Positions 55,130-63,443 of a stretch of 64,000 nt of DNA are shown piece after piece. A program made the position numbers and the translations under genes. The stretch comes from Pseudomonas koreensis. Lineage in GTDB: Bacteria > Pseudomonadota > Gammaproteobacteria > Pseudomonadales > Pseudomonadaceae. The notes under the pieces are model-generated. The model ran no database searches. It worked only from the letters and a program-made list of their open reading frames with translations, and was not told where the DNA came from. Positions within the stretch are counted from its first letter, which is position 1, and every line of letters begins with the position of its first letter. The stretch spans positions 1-64,000 of the forward strand of contig NZ_JAOEJU010000004.1 in NCBI RefSeq assembly GCF_025447595.1, written 5' to 3'.

Positions 55130-56051
55130 GATGTTGCACACCGGCCAGGTCATCATCGACCTGGTCATGGCCGTTGATGCGCTGCCCCAAATCGGCGGTG
55201 ACGTGCTGGCGCAGTCCGCCAGTTTCGAAGCCGGCGGCGGCTTCAATGTGATGGCCGCCGCCGCGCGTAACGGCTTGCCGGTGGTCTACCTCGGTCGCCA
55301 CGGCAACGGCCGTTTCGGCGATCTGGCGCGGCAGGCGATGAATGCTGAAGGCATCCGCATCGGCATCGAACAGCCTGCAGAGCGCGACACTGGTATCTGC
55401 GTGGCGCTGACCGATGCGTCGGCCGAGCGCAGTTTCATTTCCTACATCGGCGCCGAAGGCGAGGTGACGGCGGCGGAGCTGAATAGCGTCGCCGCCGAGG
55501 CGGGGGACTACGTCTACGTCAGCGGCTACAGCCTGTTGCACCGCGGCAAGGCCCAGGCGTTGCTGGACTGGATGCTGGCGTTGCCGAAGACAATCAACGT
55601 GGTGTTCGACCCGGGCCCACTGGTGGAGTCGCCGGACTCACCGATGATGCAGGCGTTGCTGCCGCGCATCGACGTGTGGACCAGCAACAGCGTCGAGGCG
55701 CTGCGTTTCACTGACGCGGCGGACATCGAAACCGCGTTGGACCGGCTAACCGTGCACCTGCCACAGGATGTGCTGATGGTCGTGCGCGACGGCCCGCAGG
55801 GTTGCTGGATTCATCAGCGCGGCGGACGTCGGCATGTGCCGGGTTTCAAGGTTCAGGCGGTCGACAGCAACGGTGCGGGTGATGCGCATGCCGGGGTGTT
55901 TGTGGCCGGTCTGGCGCAAGGTCTGGCGGCTGATGAAGCCGCGAGGCGCGCCAACGCCGCAGCCGCGTTGGCCGTCACCCGCTGGGGCCCGGCGACCTCA
56001 CCGGGCACTGCCGAAGTCGATGCATTAATCCTTGAAACTTGCGATCACTGA
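55122..56051 (+). CDS. PfkB family carbohydrate/nucleoside kinase (YegV-like)
   Basis: Ribokinase-fold kinase of 309 residues. The N-terminal substrate region has GGGFNVMAAAARNG and the C-terminal signature is DSNGAGDAHAGVF, holding the catalytic Asp; the usual Thr after the first Asp is replaced by Ser, and the usual Phe by His. It lies 8 nt inside the permease end, so the two are co-translated. It would phosphorylate ribose released by the glycohydrolase, or the intact nucleoside (inference). ATG 55122 is chosen; ATG 55116 and 55131 are alternatives. Confidence 0.85.
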   Translation: MPKMLHTGQVIIDLVMAVDALPQIGGDVLAQSASFEAGGGFNVMAAAARNGLPVVYLGRHGNGRFGDLARQAMNAEGIRIGIEQPAERDTGICVALTDASAERSFISYIGAEGEVTAAELNSVAAEAGDYVYVSGYSLLHRGKAQALLDWMLALPKTINVVFDPGPLVESPDSPMMQALLPRIDVWTSNSVEALRFTDAADIETALDRLTVHLPQDVLMVVRDGPQGCWIHQRGGRRHVPGFKVQAVDSNGAGDAHAGVFVAGLAQGLAADEAARRANAAAALAVTRWGPATSPGTAEVDALILETCDH

Positions 56052-56060
56052 TCGATCGCT

Positions 56061-56135
56061 TTCGCGAGCAGGCTCGCTCCCACACAGGAACTGTTGTGTT
56101 CACCCATACCCTGTGGGAGCGAGCTTGCTCGCGAA
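56061..56135. repeat. REP doublet no. 5 (tail-to-tail)
   Basis: A copy ending GCTCGCTCCCAC (56061-56083) and GTGGGAGCGAGC... (56113-56135) separate the yeg-like operon from converging small genes. Confidence 0.93.
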
Positions 56136-56164
56136 GGGTCCAGAGATTCGGCACAAGGCCTGAT

Positions 56165-56347
56165 TCAACTCGCCTTGCGCAACGCCGCAATCAACTCATC
56201 CTTACGCATCGAAGAGCGCCCGGGAATCTTCCGCTCCCGCGCCTCGGCTTCATCTTTCGATATGCCTTTCTTTTCGTAACTGTCTTCGATGTGCGCGGCC
56301 TTGCGCTTTTGCTCGGTGGTGTATTTGGCTTTGCTTCCACGAGGCAT
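56165..56347 (-). CDS. Small basic protein, SAP/Rho-N-like C terminus
   Basis: Protein of 60 residues, highly charged and Lys/Arg-rich (PRGSKAKYTTEQKRKAAHIEDSYEKKG). Its last part, RKDELIAALRKAS, resembles the helix-extension-helix of SAP or Rho N-terminal modules. AAGGAGA lies 6 nt before the ATG, which supports a real gene. In Pseudomonas such genes are sometimes annotated as plasmid-stabilisation proteins, without proof. Possibly nucleic-acid binding. Confidence 0.65.
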   Translation of the reverse strand: MPRGSKAKYTTEQKRKAAHIEDSYEKKGISKDEAEARERKIPGRSSMRKDELIAALRKAS

Positions 56348-56383
56348 TGGATTTCTCCTTGCACCAGATTTTGAGTACGCGGG

Positions 56384-56638
56384 TCAGCTGTCGAGCTTGC
56401 GGGCCGCTTCCACGCCGGCGGCACTGAGTTTGATGGGCAGGTTCAATGAGTGCTCGCCTGCTTCGTTGCAGGTCACATGGCCATGGTGGATGAGTCCACG
56501 TTCCTGCAGTGCGGCGAGGGCGCTGGCCACGACTTTCTCGCCCCGATAATTGTCCAGCACTTCCTTGCCCAGTCCGTTTGGATGGGCGTGCAGCAAACGG
56601 GTGAGAACTTCTTTTTCCAGGTTTTTATCGTCGTTCAT
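56384..56638 (-). CDS. Small protein with winged-helix-like pattern, unknown function
   Basis: Protein of 84 residues. The pattern LEKEVLTRLLHAHPNGLGKEVLDNYRGEKVVASALAALQERGLI is compatible with a winged helix, followed by GVEAARKL. No family name is recalled with confidence. GGAAGAGG lies about 5 nt before the ATG. It lies between two other small leftward genes. Confidence 0.65.
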   Translation of the reverse strand: MNDDKNLEKEVLTRLLHAHPNGLGKEVLDNYRGEKVVASALAALQERGLIHHGHVTCNEAGEHSLNLPIKLSAAGVEAARKLDS

Positions 56639-56682
56639 GGTTACCTCTTCCTGAATGTCGATCGGGCGTTGGAGTTGGCGAT

Positions 56683-57015
56683 CTACTTTCCGGCACCTTC
56701 CGAGCCCGAGCCGCCCGTCGTGGTTTTCGAGTCGGTACCGGCTCCGGAGTTATCCGGCGGCAGGGGATTGCCGGAAGTACCACCCTGACGGCCAGGATCA
56801 TTGCCCTGGGTGCGCGGGTCGGTGCCGGTAGCCGGTGGCAGGGCGCTTTCCACCCCTGAGCCGTCGGTGTTCATGCCAGGGGCACTCTGGATGGCTGGAG
56901 CTTTCGGTCGCTCGACCGGGTCGGTGGGACCGGTGCCGGCGGCGGTGGTGGCGGCAAACACCGCAGGACTGAGCAGTGTGGCGAATACGAGGGCAGTCAA
57001 CCTTGACGAGATCAT
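56683..57015 (-). CDS. Secreted low-complexity Gly/Pro/Thr-rich protein
   Basis: Protein of 110 residues with a signal peptide (ISSRLTALVFATLLSPAVFA, about residues 2-21) and a mature part made almost wholly of Gly, Pro, Thr, Ser, Asp and Asn, so it is probably disordered. GGAGA lies 6 nt before ATG 57015. No enzymatic motif; role unknown. Confidence 0.6.
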   Translation of the reverse strand: MISSRLTALVFATLLSPAVFAATTAAGTGPTDPVERPKAPAIQSAPGMNTDGSGVESALPPATGTDPRTQGNDPGRQGGTSGNPLPPDNSGAGTDSKTTTGGSGSEGAGK

Positions 57016-57097
57016 GGGGTGTCTCCAGTGATTGGAATCCTTACATGGTCTTGGTCTGCCCTCGCTCCGCAATGGTGCCTGATGGGCGACGAACGGT

Positions 57098-58294
57098 TCA
57101 GTTGGCCGGCGCGGTTTTGCCTTCGACCTGTCTCCACAGCAGGCGCCCGATCGTGATTAACCAGTTCGAAGTGGCCACCGCCAGCACGGTCAGCAGCAGC
57201 GTCGCCATGCCGTGCTCGACGATAATTTTCCCGGCCAGCAGCGGGAAGCCGAACACGCCGATGAAGTACGAAAGACTGAACAGCAGCAATGCCTGGGATG
57301 TGGCGCCGGCCGGCGCTTCGTTGGCCGCCAGTCCATTAATTACCGAGTAGGTAAGGCCGTAACCGACACCGAGCATCACCGCTGCCAGCAGATAGCTGAA
57401 ACCACTTTGCACGCCGAACGCGAACAGCACGATCGAGCTGAGCATCAACCCCGACAACAGGCACGACGCGCGCAGCGGATCACGCTTGACCACATAGCCC
57501 GCGATCAACATCCGGCTGCTGATCGCAGCACTCATGAAGCCCAGGAAGAACAGCGAATAATCCAGCGAACGGGCGGCGGCATAGCTGGTCTGGAAACTCG
57601 ACAGCCCGCCGAATACACAACCGCCGAGGCCGACCATGATGATCGGAAACACTGCGCGTGAACCGAGCACCTGTGTCGTCGCGTGCCAGCTGATTTTTGC
57701 CGCTGTCGGGGCTTGTGTACTTTTCAGGCGAGCACCGAGACGCCAGAACAACAGCACGCCGACCAGGCTCGCCGCAGCCGCCAGATAGAACGCCGACGTC
57801 ACCGGCAACCCCAGCGCACTCGCCGCACGCCCGAGCAGCGGGCCGCTGCCGATCCCGGTCATCATGCTGCCGGATAGCAGCGCAAAGTATTTCGCCCGCT
57901 GCGCCGGGCTTACCAGACTGGCGACGATGATCGGCCCCAGCGTGTAGAACACGCCCCAGCCCAATCCGAGCAGCAAGCCGAAAAACAGCAGCCAATGGCC
58001 GAAGCCCGGCGTCATCGCAAACCCCAGACTCGCCGCCACCAGCAACAGCCCGAACAACGCGATCGAACGCGCCGCACCCAGCCAGTCGGACAGGTGTCCG
58101 GACACCAGCACCGCAACGAAGGTGCTGAGCATCGCCGCACTGATCACGCTGCCGGCATCGTGCTCGTTGCCGCCGCGAGAACCGATCAACAGCGAGAGCA
58201 AAAACGTCGAGCCGTAGGACAGCGACAACAGATAACTGGCGAGGCAGAACAGGCCGAACAGTTTGCCCGAGACCTGAGGTGTTGCTTGAGGCAT
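57098..58294 (-). CDS. Major facilitator superfamily transporter
   Basis: Inner-membrane transporter of 398 residues with 12 predicted helices. The MFS loop motif GHLSDWLGAARS is between helices 2 and 3. The general look is of an efflux-type member, but substrate cannot be read. AAGGAA lies 8 nt before the ATG. It is leftward and upstream of the three small genes, possibly with separate transcription. Confidence 0.85.
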   Translation of the reverse strand: MPQATPQVSGKLFGLFCLASYLLSLSYGSTFLLSLLIGSRGGNEHDAGSVISAAMLSTFVAVLVSGHLSDWLGAARSIALFGLLLVAASLGFAMTPGFGHWLLFFGLLLGLGWGVFYTLGPIIVASLVSPAQRAKYFALLSGSMMTGIGSGPLLGRAASALGLPVTSAFYLAAAASLVGVLLFWRLGARLKSTQAPTAAKISWHATTQVLGSRAVFPIIMVGLGGCVFGGLSSFQTSYAAARSLDYSLFFLGFMSAAISSRMLIAGYVVKRDPLRASCLLSGLMLSSIVLFAFGVQSGFSYLLAAVMLGVGYGLTYSVINGLAANEAPAGATSQALLLFSLSYFIGVFGFPLLAGKIIVEHGMATLLLTVLAVATSNWLITIGRLLWRQVEGKTAPAN

Positions 58295-58405
58295 GACGCG
58301 GTTCCTTGACCGAAAAAATTGAGCGTCATCTATCTATCACGTCATGCCTGCGGCTTAGGTCTGAGCTTGGTGATCTCAGGATCGTGAATGACCGGAGTAA
58401 CACCT

Positions 58406-59059
58406 TCAGACCACGCCGATCTCTTCCTTGAACTGCTCCATGAAACCCTTCAGGCGTTGATGACGGATTTGCGCCAGACGCTGACCGGCAACGGTCTGGA
58501 AACCGTCGGCGAGGTGCAGCAGTTTGGTCTGGAAATGATCGAGGCAGAATCGCTTGTCGTCGTAGCCCCTTTCCCGGGCCTCGGGATCTTGCGGGTCGTA
58601 CAGCGCGCTGCCCATGCGCCCGGCGGTGTAGAAGGTGCGGGCGACGCCGAGCATGCCGATGGAGTCGAGGCGGTCGGCGTCCTGCATCAGTCGCGCTTCG
58701 AGGGTAAGCGGGGTGATGTTGGCGGAAAAGCTGTGAGCTTCGATGGCGTGGATCACTGCACTGATTTTTTCTTCGGGCCAGCTCAGGTTTGCCAGCACCA
58801 TTGATGCTTTTTCCGCTGCCAGACGCGATGCCTGTGAACGTAGCGGCGAGTTCTTTTCCACCGCGACGCAATCGTGCAGCAACACCGCCGCCAGCAGCAC
58901 CTCAAGGTCGCCACCTTCCTCGACCTGCAAAGTGCGCACGTTGTGCCAGACCCGTTGCAGGTGCGATAGATCATGGGCGCCGTCCTCCGACGGTTCCAGC
59001 GCATGGGGCAGCAGTTCGGCGGCGAGTGAGGCCAGTGGTTCGAAAGCGATCGTGTTCAT
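58406..59059 (-). CDS. HD domain phosphohydrolase (YedJ-like)
   Basis: Enzyme of 217 residues with the HD metal site: His in GAHDLSHLQRV (about residue 29), HDCVAVEK (HD pair, about 63) and a distal Asp in MQDADRLDSIG. YedJ-type proteins hydrolyse phosphate esters of uncertain identity. ATG 59059 has AGGA about 5 nt upstream; the much longer open frame upstream runs through a REP pair and is not coding. Confidence 0.85.
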   Translation of the reverse strand: MNTIAFEPLASLAAELLPHALEPSEDGAHDLSHLQRVWHNVRTLQVEEGGDLEVLLAAVLLHDCVAVEKNSPLRSQASRLAAEKASMVLANLSWPEEKISAVIHAIEAHSFSANITPLTLEARLMQDADRLDSIGMLGVARTFYTAGRMGSALYDPQDPEARERGYDDKRFCLDHFQTKLLHLADGFQTVAGQRLAQIRHQRLKGFMEQFKEEIGVV

Positions 59060-59089
59060 GCATGTCCTATAAAGCAGACAACAATCCTT

Positions 59090-59177
59090 GTGGGAGCGAG
59101 CTTGCTCGCGAAGACCTCGGCACAGGCAATACCTCCATCGACTGGCGGGACGCCTTCGTGAGCAAGCTCGCTCCCAC
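59090..59177. repeat. REP doublet no. 6 (head-to-head)
   Basis: GTGGGAGCGAGC... (59090-59112) and an inverted copy with one change (TTCGTGAGC..., 59155-59177) lie between the divergent HD and acetyltransferase genes. Confidence 0.92.
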
Positions 59178-59287
59178 ACGGATCGCCGTGTTTCTGTGAT
59201 TGAGTAGAGTAGTGTTTGCTTTGCCATGTGACGAGTGCCGCGCGCCGCCTTAGTATGGCGTTTTCCTTTTTCCGACAAGGCCCGTCC

Positions 59288-59767
59288 ATGACGATCGAAA
59301 TCCGCCCGGCGACCCCCAGCGATGCGCCGCAAATCCTCGCGTTCATCACTGAACTTGCAGACTTCGAAAAGGCCCGTCACGAAGTCATCGCCAGCGTCGC
59401 CGACATCGAACGCAGCCTGTTCAGCGAAGGCGCCACCGCCCATGGTCTGATCTGTCTGCGCGATGGCGTGCCGATCGGTTTCGCGGTGTTCTTCTTCAGC
59501 TATTCGACCTGGCTGGGCAGCAACTGCCTGTACCTCGAAGACCTCTACATAACCCCCGAACAACGCGGCGGCGGCGCCGGTAAAACCCTGCTGCGCCACC
59601 TCGCAAAAATTGCCTGCGCCAACGACTGCGGCCGCTTCGAATGGAGCGTGCTGGACTGGAACACCCCGGCCATCGAATTCTACAAATCCCTCGGCGCCCA
59701 GCCGCAGGAAGAGTGGGTGCGTTACCGCATGGACGGCAAGGTGTTGCGCGAGTTTGCCGAGGGCTGA
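59288..59767 (+). CDS. GNAT family N-acetyltransferase
   Basis: Protein of 159 residues. The acetyl-CoA motif A is LYITPEQRGGGAGKTLLRHL (R/Q-x-x-G-x-G/A type) near residue 90, with the C-terminal WNTPAIEFYKSLGA block typical of spermidine/diamine-acetyltransferase-like members. AAGG lies 8 nt before the ATG. Acceptor unknown; polyamines are one option. Confidence 0.88.
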   Translation: MTIEIRPATPSDAPQILAFITELADFEKARHEVIASVADIERSLFSEGATAHGLICLRDGVPIGFAVFFFSYSTWLGSNCLYLEDLYITPEQRGGGAGKTLLRHLAKIACANDCGRFEWSVLDWNTPAIEFYKSLGAQPQEEWVRYRMDGKVLREFAEG

Positions 59768-59770
59768 TCG

Positions 59771-60241
59771 TCAGGGCTTTTGCCTGGTTTTGGCCGTTTC
59801 CTCATCGGTCGATTCCCAATTGCCACTCAAAAGACCATCAAGTGCCTGACGTACGGAAATCTTGAAGGCTCCGGCCTTCCCTTCATCGAAGGCCGCTTTC
59901 CAATACTTGTAGCCCTGACTGAAATCCGGAATCTGCGCAGCCTCTCCCACGCGTCGGGTGAGGCTTTGTTGCAAGGCTTTGGCATGGAAGGGCAGATGAG
60001 GCATTTCATTGATTTCATTACCGGCCACCGGGTTGATCATGCGGATGCCGTCGACCCGGACGTGCACGACCTTGCCGTATGCCGGGTAGTCCTCGATTTT
60101 CAGGATGGTCAGCGTCGAGTGCTCTTCTCCCGACCGGGTCTTGTAGGCCCAGATATCACCTTCCTTCAATGATGGTGCAGCGCTGAGGACGGCGCTGAAG
60201 CAAAGTGCGCCCAGCAGCGCCAGCGTTTTCAGTATCTTCAT
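59771..60241 (-). CDS. Secreted hypothetical protein
   Basis: Protein of 156 residues with a signal peptide (ILKTLALLGALCFSAVLSAAPS, cleavage near residue 21). The mature part begins KEGDIWAYKTRSGEEHSTLTILKIE, suggesting a small beta-rich domain. AAGGA lies 7 nt before the ATG. It converges on the acetyltransferase with only 3 nt between stops. No family recognised with confidence. Confidence 0.72.
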   Translation of the reverse strand: MKILKTLALLGALCFSAVLSAAPSLKEGDIWAYKTRSGEEHSTLTILKIEDYPAYGKVVHVRVDGIRMINPVAGNEINEMPHLPFHAKALQQSLTRRVGEAAQIPDFSQGYKYWKAAFDEGKAGAFKISVRQALDGLLSGNWESTDEETAKTRQKP

Positions 60242-60334
60242 TTTTCATCCTTGAGCATTCGAGAGCATGCGCCGCCGGGGGCGCGAGGCGGCATTTTAGA
60301 GCGTTGGTGGAGAAAATCTTGTCACACTTGTATA

Positions 60335-60393
60335 TCCCACAATGTGGGAGTGATATTTATATATTGAGATTTTATCGTCACCGGGTTTATAGT
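60335..60393 (+). promoter_or_regulatory. Promoter B (dgoKAD) with TCCCA-N5-TGGGA operator
   Basis: TCCCACAATGTGGGA (60335-60349), TTGAGA -35 (60364-60369), 18-bp spacer, TATAGT -10 (60388-60393). The expected start is near 60400. Element order and every spacing equal those of promoter A at 46731-46789. AATAACAA (60411-60418), a Crc/Hfq-type motif, lies beside the dgoK ribosome site. Confidence 0.78.
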
Positions 60394-60431
60394 CCGGCTC
60401 ACTCACTGCCAATAACAAAACAGGTGAAGCG

Positions 60432-61421
60432 ATGCTGGCGCAATTGATCGCGCTCGATTGGGGGACGACCTCACTCCGTGCTTACAAACTCGCGACGGGC
60501 GGGCAGGTGCTGGCGCAGCGGTCGCTGTCGTTCGGGATCATGCAGTTGCCGAAGACGCCGCGCGTCATCAACGGTCACGAATGCGCCGAGGGTTTTGAAC
60601 TGGCGTTCGATGAGGCTTGCGGCGACTGGCTCGACGCGCAACCGGACTTGCCGGTGATTGCCTGCGGCATGGTCGGCAGCGCTCAGGGTTGGCGCGAAGC
60701 GTCCTACCGCGATACGCCGGCCAACGTGGCCGATCTCGGAAAATCCCTGCAAACCGTTCGCAGTCTTCGCGGTGTCGATGTGCACATCGTGCCGGGTGTG
60801 ATTCAGCGCTCGGCGCTGCCGAACGTGATGCGCGGCGAGGAAACCCAGGTTCTCGGCGTCCTGCAGACTCTGCCGGTCGAGGCGGGCAATGATCTGCTGA
60901 TCGGCCTGCCGGGCAGTCATTCGAAATGGGTGGAAGTGGCCGACGGCTGCATCACTCGTTTCGACACCTTCATGACCGGCGAAGTGTTCGCCGTGCTCAG
61001 CGAACACAGCATTCTCGGCCGTACCCAACAGCACAGCGCGACGTTCGACGCCGAGGCGTTTGATCGCGGCGTGCAGGTGGCGTTGTCGGCAGAAGGCGAA
61101 ATCGGCGTGCTGTCGACTCTGTTCAGCGCCCGCAGCCTCGGCCTGACCGGTGAGCTTAGCGCTACCGCGCAACCGGACTACCTGTCCGGCCTGCTGATCG
61201 GCCATGAACTGACAGCGCTGGCCACCGTGCAACGATGCCGGCGCAACAGCGCACAACTTCCTTCGATCATCCTCATCGGCAACGCGCAGTTGTGCGCCCG
61301 CTACAGCCGGGCCCTCGACGCCTGCGGTTTCGCCCGGGTGACTTTGGCCGAACAGGCCACCGAGCGTGGTCTTTGGCAACTGGCGCTCGCCGCCGGGCTG
61401 ATCGATTCCTCATCCCGTTAA
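60432..61421 (+). CDS. dgoK: 2-dehydro-3-deoxygalactonokinase DgoK
   Basis: Kinase of 329 residues that phosphorylates 2-keto-3-deoxygalactonate. LIALDWGTTSLRAYKL (residues 4-19) is the phosphate-binding start of the family. Further family blocks are VIACGMVGSAQGW and LPGSHSKWV. AGGTGAAG precedes the ATG. It is the first gene of a dgoK-dgoA-dgoD operon with gaps of 19 and 48 nt. Confidence 0.93.
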   Translation: MLAQLIALDWGTTSLRAYKLATGGQVLAQRSLSFGIMQLPKTPRVINGHECAEGFELAFDEACGDWLDAQPDLPVIACGMVGSAQGWREASYRDTPANVADLGKSLQTVRSLRGVDVHIVPGVIQRSALPNVMRGEETQVLGVLQTLPVEAGNDLLIGLPGSHSKWVEVADGCITRFDTFMTGEVFAVLSEHSILGRTQQHSATFDAEAFDRGVQVALSAEGEIGVLSTLFSARSLGLTGELSATAQPDYLSGLLIGHELTALATVQRCRRNSAQLPSIILIGNAQLCARYSRALDACGFARVTLAEQATERGLWQLALAAGLIDSSSR

Positions 61422-61440
61422 CTTTGACTGGAGGCCTGAC

Positions 61441-62061
61441 ATGCTCAAGCAAGCACTGGCGCAAAACGGTCTGATCGCGATCCTGCGCGGCCTGCATCCG
61501 CAGGAAGCCGCCGCTGTCGGAGAAGTCCTGTATGCAGCCGGATTTCGCGTCATCGAAGTACCGCTCAATTCCCCCGCGCCGTACGAAAGTATCCGCATTC
61601 TGCGTAATACGTTGCCCGCCGATTGCCTGATCGGTGCCGGTACGGTGCTGACCCCTGAACAGGTTGAACAGGTGAAAGAGGCCGGGGGCCAGGTCATCGT
61701 CATGCCCCACAGCGATGCCAAGGTGTTGCGGGCGGCGAAAGCGGCGGGGTTGTACCTGTCGCCGGGCGTTGCGACGCCGACCGAAGCCTTCGCGGCACTG
61801 GAGGCGGGCGCGGACATTCTTAAATTGTTCCCGGCCGAGCAGATGGGCCCGGCGGTGGTGAAAGCCTGGCTGGCGGTGTTGCCCGTCGGGACGATTCTGG
61901 CGCCGGTTGGCGGCATTACCCCGGACAACATGCAGGCGTTCATCGATGCCGGCGTCAAAGGCTTCGGCCTCGGTTCCGGGCTGTTCAAACCGGGCATGAC
62001 GACTGAGCAAGTGGCGGCCAATGCCAAGGCCTACGTGGCGGCCTGGAAAGCCCTTCGCTAA
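61441..62061 (+). CDS. dgoA: 2-dehydro-3-deoxy-6-phosphogalactonate aldolase DgoA
   Basis: KDPG/KDPGal-type aldolase of 206 residues. It cleaves the phosphorylated product of DgoK to pyruvate and glyceraldehyde 3-phosphate. GLIAILRGLHP contains the catalytic Glu-equivalent region, IEVPLNSP follows, and the Schiff-base Lys is in LKLFPAEQMG (about residue 126). GGAGG lies about 8 nt before the ATG. Confidence 0.93.
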   Translation: MLKQALAQNGLIAILRGLHPQEAAAVGEVLYAAGFRVIEVPLNSPAPYESIRILRNTLPADCLIGAGTVLTPEQVEQVKEAGGQVIVMPHSDAKVLRAAKAAGLYLSPGVATPTEAFAALEAGADILKLFPAEQMGPAVVKAWLAVLPVGTILAPVGGITPDNMQAFIDAGVKGFGLGSGLFKPGMTTEQVAANAKAYVAAWKALR

Positions 62062-62109
62062 GCCTTTTCCGGCGCTGCGTGCGCTGCATCTAACAAGAGA
62101 GACAAGCAG

Positions 62110-63258
62110 ATGAAAATCACCAAACTCACCACCTTCATCGTCCCGCCGCGCTGGTGCTTCCTGAAAGTCGAAACCGACGAGGGCGTGACCGGTTGGGGCG
62201 AGCCCGTGGTCGAGGGCCGCGCCCACACGGTCGCTGCAGCGGTTGAGGAATTGTCCGACTACCTGATCGGAAAAGACCCACGCAATATCGAAGACATCTG
62301 GACCGTGCTGTATCGCGGCGGCTTTTACCGGGGCGGCGCGATACACATGAGCGCGCTGGCCGGCATCGACCAGGCGTTGTGGGACATCAAGGGCAAGGCG
62401 CTGGGCGTGTCGGTCAGCGATCTGCTCGGCGGTCAGGTGCGGGACAAGATCCGCGTGTATTCGTGGATCGGCGGCGACCGCCCGGCGGACACCGCGCGGG
62501 CCGCAAAGGAAGCGGTGGGCCGTGGTTTTACCGCAGTGAAAATGAACGGCACCGAAGAGCTGCAATTTCTCGATACCTTTGAAAAAGTCGATCTGGCGCT
62601 GGCCAACGTTGCCGCCGTGCGTGATGCGGTCGGGCCGAACGTCGGCATTGGCGTCGACTTCCATGGCCGGGTGCACAAACCCATGGCCAAGGTGCTGATG
62701 AAGGAGCTCGACCCGTACAAACTGATGTTCATCGAAGAGCCGGTGCTCAGCGAAAACTACGAAGCGCTCAAGGAGTTGGCGCCGCTGACCAGCACGCCGA
62801 TTGCCCTCGGCGAGCGTCTGTTTTCGCGCTGGGACTTTAAACGGGTGTTGAGCGAAGGTTACGTCGACATCATCCAGCCGGATGCGTCCCACGCCGGTGG
62901 CATCACCGAGACCCGCAAGATCGCCAACATGGCCGAAGCCTACGACGTGGCGCTGGCGCTGCACTGCCCGCTGGGGCCGATCGCGCTGGCGGCGTGTCTG
63001 CAACTGGACGCCGCTTGTTACAACGCGTTTATCCAGGAGCAGAGCCTGGGCATCCATTACAACGAGAGCAATGACCTGCTCGACTATGTGAAGGATCCAC
63101 GGGTATTCGACTACGACAAAGGCTTCGTGAGAATCCCCAACGGCCCGGGCCTGGGGATCGAGATCAACGAGGAATACGTGATCGAACGCGCGGCGGTCGG
63201 CCACCGCTGGCGCAATCCGATCTGGCGTCATGCCGATGGCAGTTTTGCCGAGTGGTGA
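62110..63258 (+). CDS. dgoD: D-galactonate dehydratase DgoD
   Basis: Enolase-superfamily dehydratase of 382 residues, the same length as E. coli DgoD. Metal ligands appear in GVDFHGRV (Asp), IEEPVL (Glu) and ALGERLF (Glu). The catalytic His pair is in FHGRVHKP and ALHCPLGPI. It converts galactonate to 2-keto-3-deoxygalactonate. AGAGAGACAAG precedes the ATG. The last gene before a REP pair. Confidence 0.94.
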   Translation: MKITKLTTFIVPPRWCFLKVETDEGVTGWGEPVVEGRAHTVAAAVEELSDYLIGKDPRNIEDIWTVLYRGGFYRGGAIHMSALAGIDQALWDIKGKALGVSVSDLLGGQVRDKIRVYSWIGGDRPADTARAAKEAVGRGFTAVKMNGTEELQFLDTFEKVDLALANVAAVRDAVGPNVGIGVDFHGRVHKPMAKVLMKELDPYKLMFIEEPVLSENYEALKELAPLTSTPIALGERLFSRWDFKRVLSEGYVDIIQPDASHAGGITETRKIANMAEAYDVALALHCPLGPIALAACLQLDAACYNAFIQEQSLGIHYNESNDLLDYVKDPRVFDYDKGFVRIPNGPGLGIEINEEYVIERAAVGHRWRNPIWRHADGSFAEW

Positions 63259-63285
63259 GTCTTTCCTGACCCAACACCAAACACT

Positions 63286-63372
63286 GTGGGAGCGAGCTTG
63301 CTCGCGAAGAGGGCGGCACATTCGAAACCGATGTCGCCTGATAGATCGCTTCGCGAGCAAGCTCGCTCCCAC
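63286..63372. repeat. REP doublet no. 7 (head-to-head)
   Basis: GTGGGAGCGAGC... (63286-63308) and its inverted copy ending GCTCGCTCCCAC (63350-63372), 41 nt apart, between dgoD and the MFS gene. Confidence 0.93.
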
Positions 63373-63443
63373 AGGTTGATCTCCATGGAGCGGAGATCTG
63401 CATACCTCCCCGACCTCAATAAACATAAGAAGAGGCGCTCCCC

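Noticed and set aside
59060..59599. N-terminal extension of the HD protein to about 397 residues
   Set aside because: The extension is translated from REP DNA (WERACSRR- and REQARSHK-type peptides) and across the acetyltransferase gene; the true start is at 59059.
61273..63426. 717-codon minus-strand open frame over dgoA and dgoD
   Set aside because: Same effect; it even runs through the REP pair at 63286-63372. dgoA and dgoD are clear on the plus strand.
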